From positions 1,736,001-1,800,000 of the forward strand of contig NZ_CP062163.1 in the NCBI RefSeq assembly GCF_014844095.1: a DNA stretch of 64,000 nucleotides, in the 5' to 3' direction. Source of the stretch: Brevibacillus sp. JNUCC-41. Its GTDB lineage: Bacteria; Bacillota; Bacilli; Bacillales; DSM-1321. A program made the translations under genes and the position numbers. The notes under the pieces were generated by a model. It was not told where the DNA came from, searched no databases, and worked only from the letters and a program-made list of their open reading frames with translations. Position 1 is the stretch's first letter. Each line of letters opens with the position of its first letter. Below are positions 19,033 to 28,728 of this stretch, piece by piece.

Positions 19033-19953
19033 TCATTCTTTTGTGACCAATTTCAATGGAACGGATATTGTGTCATCCACTTTGTCACCTTTTAGGATTT
19101 TTTCAGCCGCATTAACCGCTTCTTCACCGATAAGTGCCGGTTGTTGGGCGATTGTAGCTTTTAGTTCACCGTTTTCAACTGCTTTCAATGCATCATCATT
19201 TCCGTCAAAACCAACCACGATGATGTCTTTTCCTGCTGCCTTGATTGCTTCAATGGCTCCTAGTGCCATTTCATCATTATGGGCGAATACCGCTTGGATG
19301 TCTTTATTGCCTTGCAGGATATTTTCCATGACATTAAGCCCTTTTGTCCGGTCGAATTCCGCCGTTTGGCTTGTCAGGACATCTAACTGCTTGTCCGCAA
19401 TATTGTGGAAACCTTTCCCGCGTTCACGAGTTGCGGATGCTCCGGATACCCCTTCAAGCTCCACTACTTTCGCTTTATCGCCAAGCTCCTTAACTAGATA
19501 TTCTGCAGCCATTTCCCCGCCAGCCACATTGTCGGAAGCGATGAATGTTTCAATGTCACCTTCGTCTGAAGAGCGGTCAATCGTGATAACTGGAATGCCT
19601 GCTTCATTTGCTGATTGAACGGCTGAAGATATTGCCGCAGAGTCAGTAGGATTCACAAGAAGGACATCAACCTTTTGAAGAATTAAATCTTCAATTCCGC
19701 TAATTTGTTTTGCCGTATCATCTTGGGCGTCAACAACTGTGACTTTCATGCCTTTTTCTTTTGCTTCTTTTTCAATGCCATCTTTTAAGGAAACGAAGAA
19801 TGGGTTGTTTAAAGTAGAGATGCTGACTCCGACTTTCACGTCTTTCATGGAGCCTTTCTTTTCTTTTTTATCATCCGATAAACCAGAGTCCATTGAACAG
19901 GCAGCCAAGACCATTAAAGAAAGAACCATGATAATTGATACTATTTTTTTCAT
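19033..19953 (-). CDS. rbsB: Ribose ABC transporter, substrate-binding lipoprotein
   Basis: 306 aa. Seen: lipoprotein signal peptide MKKIVSIIMVLSLMVLAAC with the lipobox LAAC (Cys19), then two periplasmic-binding lobes (SISTLNNPFFVSLKDGIE, VITIDRSSDEGDIETFIASDNVAGG, VVGFDGNDDALKAVENGE) typical of RbsB. It binds ribose outside the membrane and delivers it to RbsC. Last gene of rbsRKDACB, in the same order as in B. subtilis, ending at a strong terminator. Confidence 0.95.
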   Translation of the reverse strand: MKKIVSIIMVLSLMVLAACSMDSGLSDDKKEKKGSMKDVKVGVSISTLNNPFFVSLKDGIEKEAKEKGMKVTVVDAQDDTAKQISGIEDLILQKVDVLLVNPTDSAAISSAVQSANEAGIPVITIDRSSDEGDIETFIASDNVAGGEMAAEYLVKELGDKAKVVELEGVSGASATRERGKGFHNIADKQLDVLTSQTAEFDRTKGLNVMENILQGNKDIQAVFAHNDEMALGAIEAIKAAGKDIIVVGFDGNDDALKAVENGELKATIAQQPALIGEEAVNAAEKILKGDKVDDTISVPLKLVTKE

Positions 19954-19968
19954 TGATTACACCTCTTC

Positions 19969-20913
19969 TTATGATTTTTTACGGTCAAGTAAGACCGCGA
20001 TTAATATAACTGCACCCTTTACCACTTGCTGGTAGAAAGAGGATACACCAAGTAAATTCATGCCGTTATTCAAGGTACCGATGATCAGGACACCCACCAG
20101 CGTACCGAACAACCGCCCTTTACCGCCTGAAAGGCTCGTTCCGCCTAGCACCACGGCTGCAATGGCATCCATTTCATAGGATTGGCCTGCAGTCGGCTGT
20201 GCCGAATTCAGACGGGATGTTAAAATGGCACCAGCGATTGCCGCCATCGTACCGGCCAGACCATATATGGCCACCTTGACTCGGTCAACTTTAATCCCTG
20301 AAATACGGGAAGCCTTTTCATTTCCCCCAATGGCATATGTTTTACGGCCAAAGGATGTTTTATGAAGCAGGAACCATAGGATCAAGAAAGCGATGACCAT
20401 CACCACTGCCGGTACTGGAAGTCCCAGGAAGTAACCTCTCCCAAGCATCTGGAACATTTCAGAATCGCCGATTCCAGTAATCGGCTTTCCATCTGTATAC
20501 ACAAGCGTTAATCCCCGGAAAATCGTCATGGTTGCCAGTGTCACGATGAAAGGGGCCATTTTTCCCTTTGAAACGAGGATCCCATTGATTACACCCATTA
20601 TTGCACCTAGTAGAATCCCTACTAGTATAGCTAAAATCGGATCTAATCCCGAGACCATCATACCAGCCATAAGTGCGCTGGATAGAGCTAAAATGGAACC
20701 GACGGACAAGTCGATGCCACCTGTCAATATGATAAAAGTCATTCCAAATGCAATAAGTGCATTGATGGAGGTTTGACGCAATAAATTCAAAATATTATTC
20801 GGTTCCATGAATGATGGATTTAAAACGGTTATTACGATAAATAAAAGTACCAGGGCGAGTAACGGACCAAATTTCTGCCAGATCCCGCTTTTCCCTGTAG
20901 CCTCAAGTTTCAT
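19969..20913 (-). CDS. rbsC: Ribose ABC transporter permease
   Basis: 314 aa with eight or more hydrophobic helices. Seen: FGMTFIILTGGIDLSVGSILALSSALMAG and the EAA-like ILVSKGKMAPFIVTLATMTIFRGLTLVYTDGKPI, hallmarks of RbsC. Forms the membrane channel with RbsA and RbsB. The start lies 1 bp after the rbsA stop and rbsB follows after 15 bp, indicating one transcript. Confidence 0.95.
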   Translation of the reverse strand: MKLEATGKSGIWQKFGPLLALVLLFIVITVLNPSFMEPNNILNLLRQTSINALIAFGMTFIILTGGIDLSVGSILALSSALMAGMMVSGLDPILAILVGILLGAIMGVINGILVSKGKMAPFIVTLATMTIFRGLTLVYTDGKPITGIGDSEMFQMLGRGYFLGLPVPAVVMVIAFLILWFLLHKTSFGRKTYAIGGNEKASRISGIKVDRVKVAIYGLAGTMAAIAGAILTSRLNSAQPTAGQSYEMDAIAAVVLGGTSLSGGKGRLFGTLVGVLIIGTLNNGMNLLGVSSFYQQVVKGAVILIAVLLDRKKS

Positions 20914-20914
20914 C

Positions 20915-22405
20915 CTAGTTCCCTCCTGTCGCCAGAGCCATAATTTTTTCTTGTGTCGCTTCCTGCTTTAACAATTCCCCAGCAATTTCACCTTCGTGAA
21001 CCACAAGGATTCTATCACTCATTCCAATGATTTCGGGAAGTTCTGACGAAACCATGATGATGGCTATGCCCCGCTCCGTCAATTCATTCATCAATTCATA
21101 AATTTCACGTTTCGCACCAACATCTATGCCCCGGGTCGGTTCATCCATGATTAAAACTTTAGGGGAAGTGCCGATCCACTTGGCTATTACCACCTTCTGT
21201 TGATTTCCTCCGGATAGATTGCCGATGACCGTTTCGGCAGAAGATGTCTTCACATGAAGTCGCTTAATCATCATTTCGGCAAAGTTCATCTCATCTTCCG
21301 TTTTTACGATTCCGCCAGGAGCAAAACTCTTGAGATTCGGCAAGCCGATATTTTCCCTTACAGAAAAGTCCAGGATCAACCCCTCTTCTTTACGATTTTC
21401 CGTAATGAAAGCCAGGCCGTGCCGAACTGCATCAGTTGGTTTTCGTATGGAAACTTTTTTGCCTTCAATGGTAATTTCACCACTGTCTATTTGATCGACA
21501 CCAAATAGGGCGCGCATTATTTCTGTTCTGCCTGCTCCCATTAATCCGGCTACACCGACAATCTCACCTTGCCGAACCGAGAAATGGATATCTTCAAAAA
21601 GCCCCTTTTTAGTTAAACCTTTTACATCAAGGACTATGTCTCCAGCATTCGCTTCACGATGAGGAAACCGATCCTCCAGCTCCCGCCCGACCATTTTCTG
21701 AACGACTTCATCGAAATTCGTATCTGCAATTCTTTTCGTATCGACTGTTTTACCGTCACGCATTACGGTGATCCTGTCACAAATGGCGAATATTTCTTCC
21801 ATTCGGTGAGAAATATAAACAAGCGATACTCCCTTTTTGGTAAGTCCCTTCATCACTTCAAAGAGCTTCTCTATTTCTCTATCAGTTAAAGCGGCTGTGG
21901 GCTCGTCCATGATGATGACTTCTGCATCCGTCATGAGCGCCTTGGCAATTTCAATCATTTGCTGTTCCCCGACAGAACAAAGTCCGGCTTCCTTATCAAA
22001 AGGAAGGGAAATATTAAGTGTTTTAAAAATCTCGTTTGCACGCGCTTTCATTTGCTTCGTCTTCAGGACACCGAAGGCATTCACCATTTCCCTGCCGATA
22101 AAGAGATTCTCAAGCACAGTCATTTCCGGCCAAATATTCAATTCCTGACGGATAAAGGCCATTCCCGCCTCTTCCGCTTCCTTTGAATCCTTGAATGAGG
22201 TTTCTTTACCGTTAATCTCAATCGTTCCTTGATCTTGTTTGTGCAGCCCGGTCAAAATGTTCATCAAGGTTGATTTCCCCGCTCCATTTTCCCCCATTAG
22301 TGCATGTACTTCCCCAGCCTCTAAAGAAAAATGAACACCTTCCAATACCTTGTTTTGACCAAATGCTTTATAAATATTGTGCATTTCGATTTGCATGCTC
22401 ATCAT
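20915..22405 (-). CDS. rbsA: Ribose ABC transporter, tandem ATPase
   Basis: About 496 aa with two fused ATPase domains. Domain 1: Walker [10 protein letters not shown], signature-like [15 protein letters not shown] and Walker [14 protein letters not shown]. Domain 2: degenerate Walker A (GLMGAGRTE), signature [14 protein letters not shown] and [14 protein letters not shown]. This arrangement is standard for RbsA/MglA. The start is one of three nearby ATGs (22405, 22402, 22396); none has a strong ribosome site, so coupling to the rbsD stop 9 bp upstream is likely. Confidence 0.93.
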   Translation of the reverse strand: MMSMQIEMHNIYKAFGQNKVLEGVHFSLEAGEVHALMGENGAGKSTLMNILTGLHKQDQGTIEINGKETSFKDSKEAEEAGMAFIRQELNIWPEMTVLENLFIGREMVNAFGVLKTKQMKARANEIFKTLNISLPFDKEAGLCSVGEQQMIEIAKALMTDAEVIIMDEPTAALTDREIEKLFEVMKGLTKKGVSLVYISHRMEEIFAICDRITVMRDGKTVDTKRIADTNFDEVVQKMVGRELEDRFPHREANAGDIVLDVKGLTKKGLFEDIHFSVRQGEIVGVAGLMGAGRTEIMRALFGVDQIDSGEITIEGKKVSIRKPTDAVRHGLAFITENRKEEGLILDFSVRENIGLPNLKSFAPGGIVKTEDEMNFAEMMIKRLHVKTSSAETVIGNLSGGNQQKVVIAKWIGTSPKVLIMDEPTRGIDVGAKREIYELMNELTERGIAIIMVSSELPEIIGMSDRILVVHEGEIAGELLKQEATQEKIMALATGGN

Positions 22406-22414
22406 CTCATTTCT

Positions 22415-22807
22415 TTAAAAGAATACTCCAGACTGCAATATGCAATTTGAATATGGCGTCGTCTCCCCGGTCCGGATTATTGCTTTCGCGTTACTTGTCA
22501 GCCTTTTAAAATCCTCATGGGAAACATATTCAATCGCTGCTCCGAATTGCTGCTCCATGTATTGATGCTGTTCCGGGTTTTTAACCTTCACTTCTGTGGC
22601 AGCGATAACTTTTTCAACAACCATATCTTCGTGAACCGCCCGGACGACATCTTGAAATGATGGTGTTCCAGGCGTCAATGCTAAGTCTATCTTGCAAACT
22701 CCCGGAGGTACCGGCAGCCCGGCATCACCTACGACAATATAATCGGTATGACCAAGGTCAACCAGGACCTTGGCTATTGAACTGTTGATGATTCCTTGTC
22801 GTTTCAT
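22415..22807 (-). CDS. rbsD: D-ribose pyranase
   Basis: 130 aa. Converts beta-D-ribopyranose to the furanose form used by the kinase. Seen: [51 protein letters not shown], with the conserved His20 and Asp28 region, and the C-terminal YSNCIL. Its start overlaps the rbsK stop by 4 bp (ATGA), showing translational coupling. Confidence 0.95.
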   Translation of the reverse strand: MKRQGIINSSIAKVLVDLGHTDYIVVGDAGLPVPPGVCKIDLALTPGTPSFQDVVRAVHEDMVVEKVIAATEVKVKNPEQHQYMEQQFGAAIEYVSHEDFKRLTSNAKAIIRTGETTPYSNCILQSGVFF

Positions 22808-23688
22808 GCTTCAAAGCCCCTCTCGACCTCTAATCTTTGCGGCATGCCACCTTGAGCGCCTAACTTCGTCACGGAAATGGAGGCCGCCCGGTTCGCAAAT
22901 GACAAACATTCGTCAAAACTTTTTCCTTCTGCAACCGCCACGGCAAAGGCAGCATTGAATGTATCCCCTGCGCCTGTTGTATCCACCGCTTCGACTTCAA
23001 AGCTTGGAACAACCTTTTCTTCATGTCCGTCAAAATAACGGACGCCATTTTTTCCTTCGGTAATGAATAATTTATTTGGATACTCAGTCAAGACTTTCGT
23101 TCTATCTCTCCCATTGAATAGAATCTCGAATTCATGTTCATTCGGAGTAAGGAATGACGCCTGCTGAATGACAGCCTCGCTTAGCTTGCGGGCGGGAGCT
23201 GGGTTCAATAGTAATCTCTTTTGAAGCCTGTTGCACATTTCAGCCAGATATTCCACGGTTTCCTCTGGTATTTCCTGCTGAACCATCACGATATCCGATT
23301 CCTCTATCACCTTTTTCGCCTTTTGTACATATTCGGGAGTAATGAAATCATTCGCACCTTTAACAACAATAATGCTGTTATCACCTTCCGAAAGGGTAAT
23401 GTGTGCTGTCCCGGAAGCGGAACCTGTAACCGGTTCCACATACTCCGTATTTACATGATTTTTTTTCAGGTTTTCTAAGATGATCTCTCCATAGACATCA
23501 TCCCCTACACATCCAACCATTGACACTTCTGCACCAAGACGTGCCGCTGCAACAGCCTGATTGGCTCCCTTTCCTCCAGGGACCGTGATAAATGACTCTC
23601 CTAAAACCGTTTCCCCGGCCATTGGCCTCTTAGTCGATGTCACCACTAAATCCATTGAAGAACTTCCCACTACTGCAATTCTAATCAT
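22804..23688 (-). CDS. rbsK: Ribokinase
   Basis: 294 aa PfkB-family kinase phosphorylating ribose to ribose-5-phosphate. Seen: substrate motif [16 protein letters not shown] (family signature 1) and the catalytic/ATP motif [16 protein letters not shown] (signature 2, catalytic Asp). Overlaps rbsR upstream and rbsD downstream by 4 bp each. Normal family length. Confidence 0.95.
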   Translation of the reverse strand: MIRIAVVGSSSMDLVVTSTKRPMAGETVLGESFITVPGGKGANQAVAAARLGAEVSMVGCVGDDVYGEIILENLKKNHVNTEYVEPVTGSASGTAHITLSEGDNSIIVVKGANDFITPEYVQKAKKVIEESDIVMVQQEIPEETVEYLAEMCNRLQKRLLLNPAPARKLSEAVIQQASFLTPNEHEFEILFNGRDRTKVLTEYPNKLFITEGKNGVRYFDGHEEKVVPSFEVEAVDTTGAGDTFNAAFAVAVAEGKSFDECLSFANRAASISVTKLGAQGGMPQRLEVERGFEA

Positions 23689-24671
23689 GTCTTCTCCGCC
23701 TTCCTTCTCGTTGTTTGTCTCTCCACAAAAGAAACAGGGAGCTTTTTATGTGTTACTTCCATTTTTTCTTGATCGATCTTTTTAATTAGCATTTCTGCCG
23801 CTTGTGCCCCCATCTCATAGGCTGGCTGCCGAATTGTCGATAACGGTGGGTGCAATAACGCCGTGAAGGAGATATCATCATAGCCGATCAATTGTATGTC
23901 TTCCGGTATTCGTATTCCCCGTTTTAAAATCTCTTGAAGTGCGGCAGCGGCAACAATATCATTACAAGCAATGATTCCATCCGTTTCCGGATATTTCTCG
24001 AACAGCTGCTTCACGCAAGTTTGGCCGCCCTGAAGTGTTAGGGATGAATCCATGACTTGCACGTTCACTTTTGCTTGTTTTAATTCCTCCAGTGCTGCCA
24101 TGTACCGTTCATATACAGGCTTTATTTCTACTGGCCCCCTAATGAGGACGATATTCGTACTGCCTCTATCCAGCAATACGCGTGCTGCCAGTTTACCGCC
24201 TGTTTTTTGATCGGAATAAACAGCTGGTAATTTCTCTCCCGTACGGTCGAGAAGGACTACTGGAATATCCAGATTATCGAAATTTTCATTGGCTTCTTCA
24301 CTAGTGGAAGCAATCATGCCCACTACATTATTTTGCAGAAAAGTGTCAATATATTCTATTTCTTTATCTCTCTTTTCATCACTATTTCCAAAAATTAACC
24401 GATATCCAAATTGCTGCAGATAATCCTCGACACCTCTTGCCATTTCTGGGAAGAAGGGATTCGTAATGTCCGGCAAAATCAAACCAACCAATTTGGATTT
24501 ACGTTTGTAAAGGGATCTTGCCACTTCATTCGGTTTATAATTTAATTTTTCAACAGCTGCCATGACCACCTTTTTTGTGTCCTCATGTGCATAACCACTG
24601 CCATTCATAACTCTGGAAACCGTTGCCACAGAAACCCCAGCTTCCTTTGCCACATCCCGAATAGTTGCCAA
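23685..24671 (-). CDS. rbsR: LacI-family ribose operon repressor
   Basis: 328 aa from the TTG at 24671 (TTGAGGGTGATATA upstream), which gives the canonical LacI-type N-terminus (M)ATIRDVAKEAGVSVATVSRVMNG; a longer frame to 24710 would translate through the operator. Seen: helix-turn-helix plus hinge (1-60) and a ligand-binding domain (about 60-325). It represses the operon from the palindrome just upstream and is released by ribose or its phosphate. The first cistron, so it controls its own synthesis. Confidence 0.93.
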   Translation of the reverse strand: MATIRDVAKEAGVSVATVSRVMNGSGYAHEDTKKVVMAAVEKLNYKPNEVARSLYKRKSKLVGLILPDITNPFFPEMARGVEDYLQQFGYRLIFGNSDEKRDKEIEYIDTFLQNNVVGMIASTSEEANENFDNLDIPVVLLDRTGEKLPAVYSDQKTGGKLAARVLLDRGSTNIVLIRGPVEIKPVYERYMAALEELKQAKVNVQVMDSSLTLQGGQTCVKQLFEKYPETDGIIACNDIVAAAALQEILKRGIRIPEDIQLIGYDDISFTALLHPPLSTIRQPAYEMGAQAAEMLIKKIDQEKMEVTHKKLPVSFVERQTTRRKAEKT

Positions 24672-24691
24672 TATATCACCCTCAATAATTT

Positions 24692-24709
24692 TGTGTAACC
24701 GTTTACACA
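24692..24709. promoter_or_regulatory. cre / RbsR operator upstream of rbsR
   Basis: Near-perfect palindrome TGTGTAACCGTTTACACA, 20 bp upstream of the rbsR start. Its core (TGTAAACGGTTACA on the minus strand) satisfies the cre consensus, and it is the shape expected for a LacI-family operator, so CcpA and RbsR may share it. Confidence 0.75.
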
Positions 24710-24842
24710 TAGCTTATCACCAAATTATATGAACGGCAAGCCCTATTCCGAAGATAATTTTTAGGTAATTCGAACCAAATAGGATAACATAATCTTATTT
24801 ATGCGTATATTTTATTAACCATTACCGCTTTATAAACTTTAT

Positions 24843-24967
24843 AACAAAGTTGATTGGAACAGGTGTACGAGACTCCTGCGGGAAAAGCGCGTCTGGGGAG
24901 ACACCGCGGGCTCCGCCATGGAAATCGAGTGCCTGGAGCGGAAATCAACAGTCAATTTGTAAAAGCC
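24843..24967 (+). repeat. Dispersed ~120-bp repeat, copy 1
   Basis: Shares blocks GTTGATTGGAAC, TACGAGACTCCTGCGGGAAA, GCGCGTCT, GAGTG-CTGGAG-GGAAATCAA and CAATTTGTA-AAGCC with copies at 33849, 41721 and 63481. Internally shortened: the GAGGAGGCTCC-GACCGCC middle seen in the copies at 41721 and 63481 is mostly missing. Ends 7 bp from the siderophore-operon terminator. Confidence 0.85.
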
Positions 24968-24973
24968 AAAAGA

Positions 24974-25005
24974 AAACTGGCCCAAAAAGTCTGAGCCAGT
25001 TTAAC
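24974..25005 (-). terminator. Terminator of the siderophore operon
   Basis: Stem AAACTGGCTCA with TGGGCCAGTTT (minus strand, 7-nt loop), followed by TCTTTTGGCTTTT; immediately downstream of the last siderophore gene. Confidence 0.85.
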
Positions 25006-25006
25006 T

Positions 25007-26818
25007 TTATAGCGTTTTTGCAGGTAACTTTTCATAAAGGGCATTATTCACATGCCCGAATTCAGATGCATGCGGACGGTCTTCACCATCGCTATATCCA
25101 TATTGAAGCATCCGATTTCTATTCAGGCAGAGTTTCGTTAATTTTGGCGCAAAGAAATTGAAAGTATCGAAACGATCCTGTAACATAGGGAATTTTTTCT
25201 GATGCGTAAGGATTGTTTGAGCTACGCCTTCCCAAAAAGCATTCTCATCCAAAAGGGACCTCTTCATCAGGAGTGTTGACAAGTAACGGAAATGACAGAT
25301 GAATAGTCCCGTGAAAATGAATTGAACCAGCCCCTCGGGAGTCTCACTTCTTAGTACTTTCCTTAAATCATCAGGAAGCTTGCTTAATTCAGGAAGCGGC
25401 CGATCACTGACGTTCACATCATCCACAAAATCCTTGATGGCCAAACGGTGAGGCTTGTAATCCTTCAAAACTAAAATGGTATTTTGACCATGCGGCGAGA
25501 AGACCAATCCATATTGATAGATAAAATGTAGTAATGGTGATAGGATGACGTCGAATAATTGAGCTGTCCAGGCTTCTGCAGTCAATCCCGATTTTTCAAT
25601 AAGGCTTTCTACATATGGTTTCCCTTTGCTGTCCACATGTAAAAGGGACGCAAGCGTAATGGGCTTTTCGCCATCTTCCATATAAGTGTATATACTTTCT
25701 CTCCAAATTCCACCCAGCATCTCTAAATATTGATAGGGTACATTCTCTAGTTTGGAATAATACGGGTGATCAACATTTAAACTGGCCACTTCACCAGGAA
25801 GCACTACTTTGCATTGTTCTTTCAAGAATGAATCATTTTCATAAATGTTCTTTATATACGTTGTGATTTTTGGGGCAATGACCGTGCGTTCAGCTGGCAA
25901 TCCACGGTAGACCAGCGTATTTAAAATGCTCATCGGCAGTTTGACGTGGTGTTTATCCTTATTCGATACATTAACGAATGTACGGATGGATTGTTGCGGC
26001 AGATACTTATCAGGACCATTTCCCAAAGCTACTATCAGCCCTTTGGCCAAGTCATCGGTAAAGTTCTGGATGATTACATTCTTCCACTGCCATTCGTGGA
26101 CTGGGAGGTAGTAATAGTTTTCTGCGTTCAGCCCTTTTTCCGTCAATATCTTTGCAAATGATTTTTGGGTTTCCCCATCCAGTTCATTCTCCATCAATTG
26201 CTTATAGGATAACGTTTCGACTGAATTGAACTCACCCCTCGTTTTATGGACGGCAATCCAAGATAGCTGAACTTCCTTCTGGTTTTCTGGAGCGAACTTC
26301 AAATAATCATCATAACCGAAACCGATTCTTCCCTTATTATAAGCAATCCAAGGGTGACCGCTCATTTCTCCTTCAAGTAATGCATAATCCAGTTCGACTA
26401 AATCATCTGCATCTTGTTCAGGTTTGGATAGCAATTGGAGATCCGCAAGCAGCGTATGATGGAATTCCTTGATTAAATGTCCTGTAGTTTCTGCAGTCAT
26501 CCCAATTAATGGCTGGATGTCTAAAATGAATTGAATGGCATCATTGGCCTGTGTAAAGCCTTCCTTTTCACATACCTGGATCGACTCGGCCTGTACTTCA
26601 TAGCTGTCAAAAAGACGGGGCGATGCCAAAAATTGATAAGATTTCCCCTCATTTATTTTTAACTCATATAGGTTTCCCGTTGCATTTTCGTTCAGAATAG
26701 CTGGATGGATCATATCTTCATACATATACTCAGAAATCATCTTGGCCAGCAGGTTTTGGTTTACTATCGACCAATTGTTTTCTGAAACCGCCTGTTCCAC
26801 CTCATTTATGAACTGCAT
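25007..26818 (-). CDS. NIS siderophore synthetase, IucC/RhbF-type
   Basis: 603 aa IucA/IucC-family ligase (ATP-dependent amide formation between a citrate carboxylate and an amine). Seen: the N-terminal region ending GHPWIAYNKGRIGFGYDD, the family core (YYLPVHEWQWKNVI, the TFVNVSNKDKHHVKLPMSI block with SIRT just before) and the C-terminal FhuF-like part with GLVFSPHGQNTIL and the AIKDFVDDVNVSD segment. ATG at 26818 with GGGGAG upstream. Last gene of the six-gene operon, corresponding to rhbF. It should attach the second N-hydroxy-N-acetyl-diaminopropane arm to the citrate intermediate. Confidence 0.92.
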   Translation of the reverse strand: MQFINEVEQAVSENNWSIVNQNLLAKMISEYMYEDMIHPAILNENATGNLYELKINEGKSYQFLASPRLFDSYEVQAESIQVCEKEGFTQANDAIQFILDIQPLIGMTAETTGHLIKEFHHTLLADLQLLSKPEQDADDLVELDYALLEGEMSGHPWIAYNKGRIGFGYDDYLKFAPENQKEVQLSWIAVHKTRGEFNSVETLSYKQLMENELDGETQKSFAKILTEKGLNAENYYYLPVHEWQWKNVIIQNFTDDLAKGLIVALGNGPDKYLPQQSIRTFVNVSNKDKHHVKLPMSILNTLVYRGLPAERTVIAPKITTYIKNIYENDSFLKEQCKVVLPGEVASLNVDHPYYSKLENVPYQYLEMLGGIWRESIYTYMEDGEKPITLASLLHVDSKGKPYVESLIEKSGLTAEAWTAQLFDVILSPLLHFIYQYGLVFSPHGQNTILVLKDYKPHRLAIKDFVDDVNVSDRPLPELSKLPDDLRKVLRSETPEGLVQFIFTGLFICHFRYLSTLLMKRSLLDENAFWEGVAQTILTHQKKFPMLQDRFDTFNFFAPKLTKLCLNRNRMLQYGYSDGEDRPHASEFGHVNNALYEKLPAKTL

Positions 26819-26840
26819 ATAATTCTCCCCTTCCCTTCTC

Positions 26841-28169
26841 TTAGTAAGCCATGACAGGTGTTTTTACACGGAATGACTGAAATGCACCCTTTGGCTCGGA
26901 TGGATAAACTTCTTTACCTGCCAATTGATTGATGATAATCGAATTTCGGAATGCTCCCAAGCCTAGATCCGGAGCACCCACCCCATGTGTATGTATCTCG
27001 CCATTTTGAATGAAAAGGTGATTCAGTGTAGGGATGTCCGTTCCTACACGATAGTCTTTCGTTATTGCAAGACGCCCTAAATCATCGCGGACTAAATGGT
27101 CCTCCATGGTTTCAAGGAATGCTGGGAGGGTTGATTTATAGCCCGTTCCTAAAACGATTGCCTCTGTGTCCACATCAAATTCTCTATCTTCTACCCACTG
27201 TCGGCATTTCAAACTCCAGCCATCTTCGGCGGGGGTAACGGCCGCAACTTCCGTCATGGCCCGAAGTTCAATGGAAAGTTCGGCATTTCCAATCGATTTT
27301 TCATACATTTTGTCAAAAATTGCTGCAATTGTCGTAGCACTGATCCCTTTATACAATAAATCCTGTTTCGGCAGGATTTCATCCTTCTTTTCCTGTGGCA
27401 GCCGATAAAAGAAATCAAGGTAATCCGGAGTGAAGTATTCCAAACCGAGTTTAGAATATTCCATAGGGAAAAACCCCTTGGATCTTGTATACCAGTTTAG
27501 CTGGTAGCCATTTTCCTCCTGCTCATTTAGCAGATCCAGAAAGACCTCTGCTGCACTCTGTCCAGACCCGACAACCGTTATGGATTTTTTCTTTAAGATA
27601 TTTGCTTTATTCCGTAAATAATCGGCCGAATGCAGGATGCTCTCTCCCATATATGGATGAAAGGCCGATGGAACAATCGGGGCGCTGCCAATTCCCATGA
27701 CTACATGGCGGCTATAATAGACTTCGATCTTTTGTGTTTGTGCATCCCTTACACTGATTTGATAGCAGGGTTCACCTTGATCCCCTATATATTCAACCGC
27801 CTCCACCGCTTTTCCAAAACGGCAGCTATCAAGTTGATGGGCAGTCCAGCGGCAATAGTCGTTATATTCTTTTCGTGGAATCAAGAATTTTTCAAGAAAG
27901 TAGAAATGATAAAGCCGATCATGCCGCTGTAAATAATTCAGGTAACTATATGGGCTTGTCACATCTGCCATGCTAACTAGATCGGCAAAGAAAGGTACTT
28001 GTAAAGTTGTCCCTTCCAACAGCATCCCTTCATGCCAATTAAATTCCCGCTTTTTCTCAAAAAAGACGGCATTCAGCTCCGGGGTTTTCTCCAAAAGGGC
28101 CGCAAGTCCAAGGTTAAAGGGGCCTATCCCTATCCCTACCAGGTCATAAATAGATTGTTGCTTCTCCAT
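26841..28169 (-). CDS. FAD/NADPH N-hydroxylating monooxygenase, IucD/RhbE-type
   Basis: 442 aa from ATG at 28169 behind GAGGAAGTGGAAGT. Seen: N-terminal FAD motif GIGIGPFNLGLAALLE, LQVPFFADLVSMADVTSPYSYLNYL of the lysine/ornithine monooxygenases, the NADPH motif VVGSGQSAAEVFLDLL and the C-terminal ATGY-like VLGTGYKS. It hydroxylates a primary amine; from context the substrate is 1,3-diaminopropane rather than lysine or ornithine. The reading frame overlaps the acyltransferase stop by 26 bp. Confidence 0.9.
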   Translation of the reverse strand: MEKQQSIYDLVGIGIGPFNLGLAALLEKTPELNAVFFEKKREFNWHEGMLLEGTTLQVPFFADLVSMADVTSPYSYLNYLQRHDRLYHFYFLEKFLIPRKEYNDYCRWTAHQLDSCRFGKAVEAVEYIGDQGEPCYQISVRDAQTQKIEVYYSRHVVMGIGSAPIVPSAFHPYMGESILHSADYLRNKANILKKKSITVVGSGQSAAEVFLDLLNEQEENGYQLNWYTRSKGFFPMEYSKLGLEYFTPDYLDFFYRLPQEKKDEILPKQDLLYKGISATTIAAIFDKMYEKSIGNAELSIELRAMTEVAAVTPAEDGWSLKCRQWVEDREFDVDTEAIVLGTGYKSTLPAFLETMEDHLVRDDLGRLAITKDYRVGTDIPTLNHLFIQNGEIHTHGVGAPDLGLGAFRNSIIINQLAGKEVYPSEPKGAFQSFRVKTPVMAY

Positions 28170-28728
28170 ACTTCCACTTCCTCTCGAAGTTCTCCCGTGT
28201 ACATGACATAAGTAATGCTGTTTTATCAGGGAGCTCAATTTCTTTAATTGGGGTAAACCCGCACTTTTCAAATAAGTAAATCATCTTTGCATTTCGAATA
28301 TCCGGTTCAGCCATCACTTTTTTTGTATTCGAAGAAAGCAATTGGTATTTCACCATTGCACGTAAAAATGGTAAAGCCAGTCCTTTTCCTAGATATTCCG
28401 GATCACCTATGAGTAAATGTATGCCTTGATCTCCCTCTTCGGATTCATAATAATCTTCGATGATATCGCCTTTTACCCAATACGATTCCCAATAGCTCAT
28501 GGGAATGGAGTCCAGACAGCCTAAATGGAGTGTTTGATGTGTATCAGCCAATGCTTTTTTTAAATGAACGGCGAATTTTTCTTTTGTGAAATTCAAATTC
28601 CAGTAGGGTATCACATGACCTTCATGCATCCATTTATGCAATGTATCCAAATCCCTCTCAAATTCAACTTTGACAAATGAAAGCTGTTGATTGCGGTCCT
28701 TCAGCATTTCTTCATAACTATTTTTCAT
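28144..28728 (-). CDS. Siderophore N-acetyltransferase (IucB/RhbD-type, GNAT)
   Basis: 194 aa from ATG at 28728, which lies inside the last codons of the upstream synthetase gene (translational coupling). Seen: the single-domain AlcB/IucB_N-type GNAT fold with MHEGHVIPYWNLN, MSYWESYWVKGD, GIHLLIGDPEYLGKGLALPFL (acetyl-CoA loop) and PDIRNAKMIYLFEKCGF. It should acetylate the hydroxylamine of N-hydroxy-diaminopropane. Corresponds to rhbD. Confidence 0.9.
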   Translation of the reverse strand: MKNSYEEMLKDRNQQLSFVKVEFERDLDTLHKWMHEGHVIPYWNLNFTKEKFAVHLKKALADTHQTLHLGCLDSIPMSYWESYWVKGDIIEDYYESEEGDQGIHLLIGDPEYLGKGLALPFLRAMVKYQLLSSNTKKVMAEPDIRNAKMIYLFEKCGFTPIKEIELPDKTALLMSCTRENFERKWKYGEATIYL

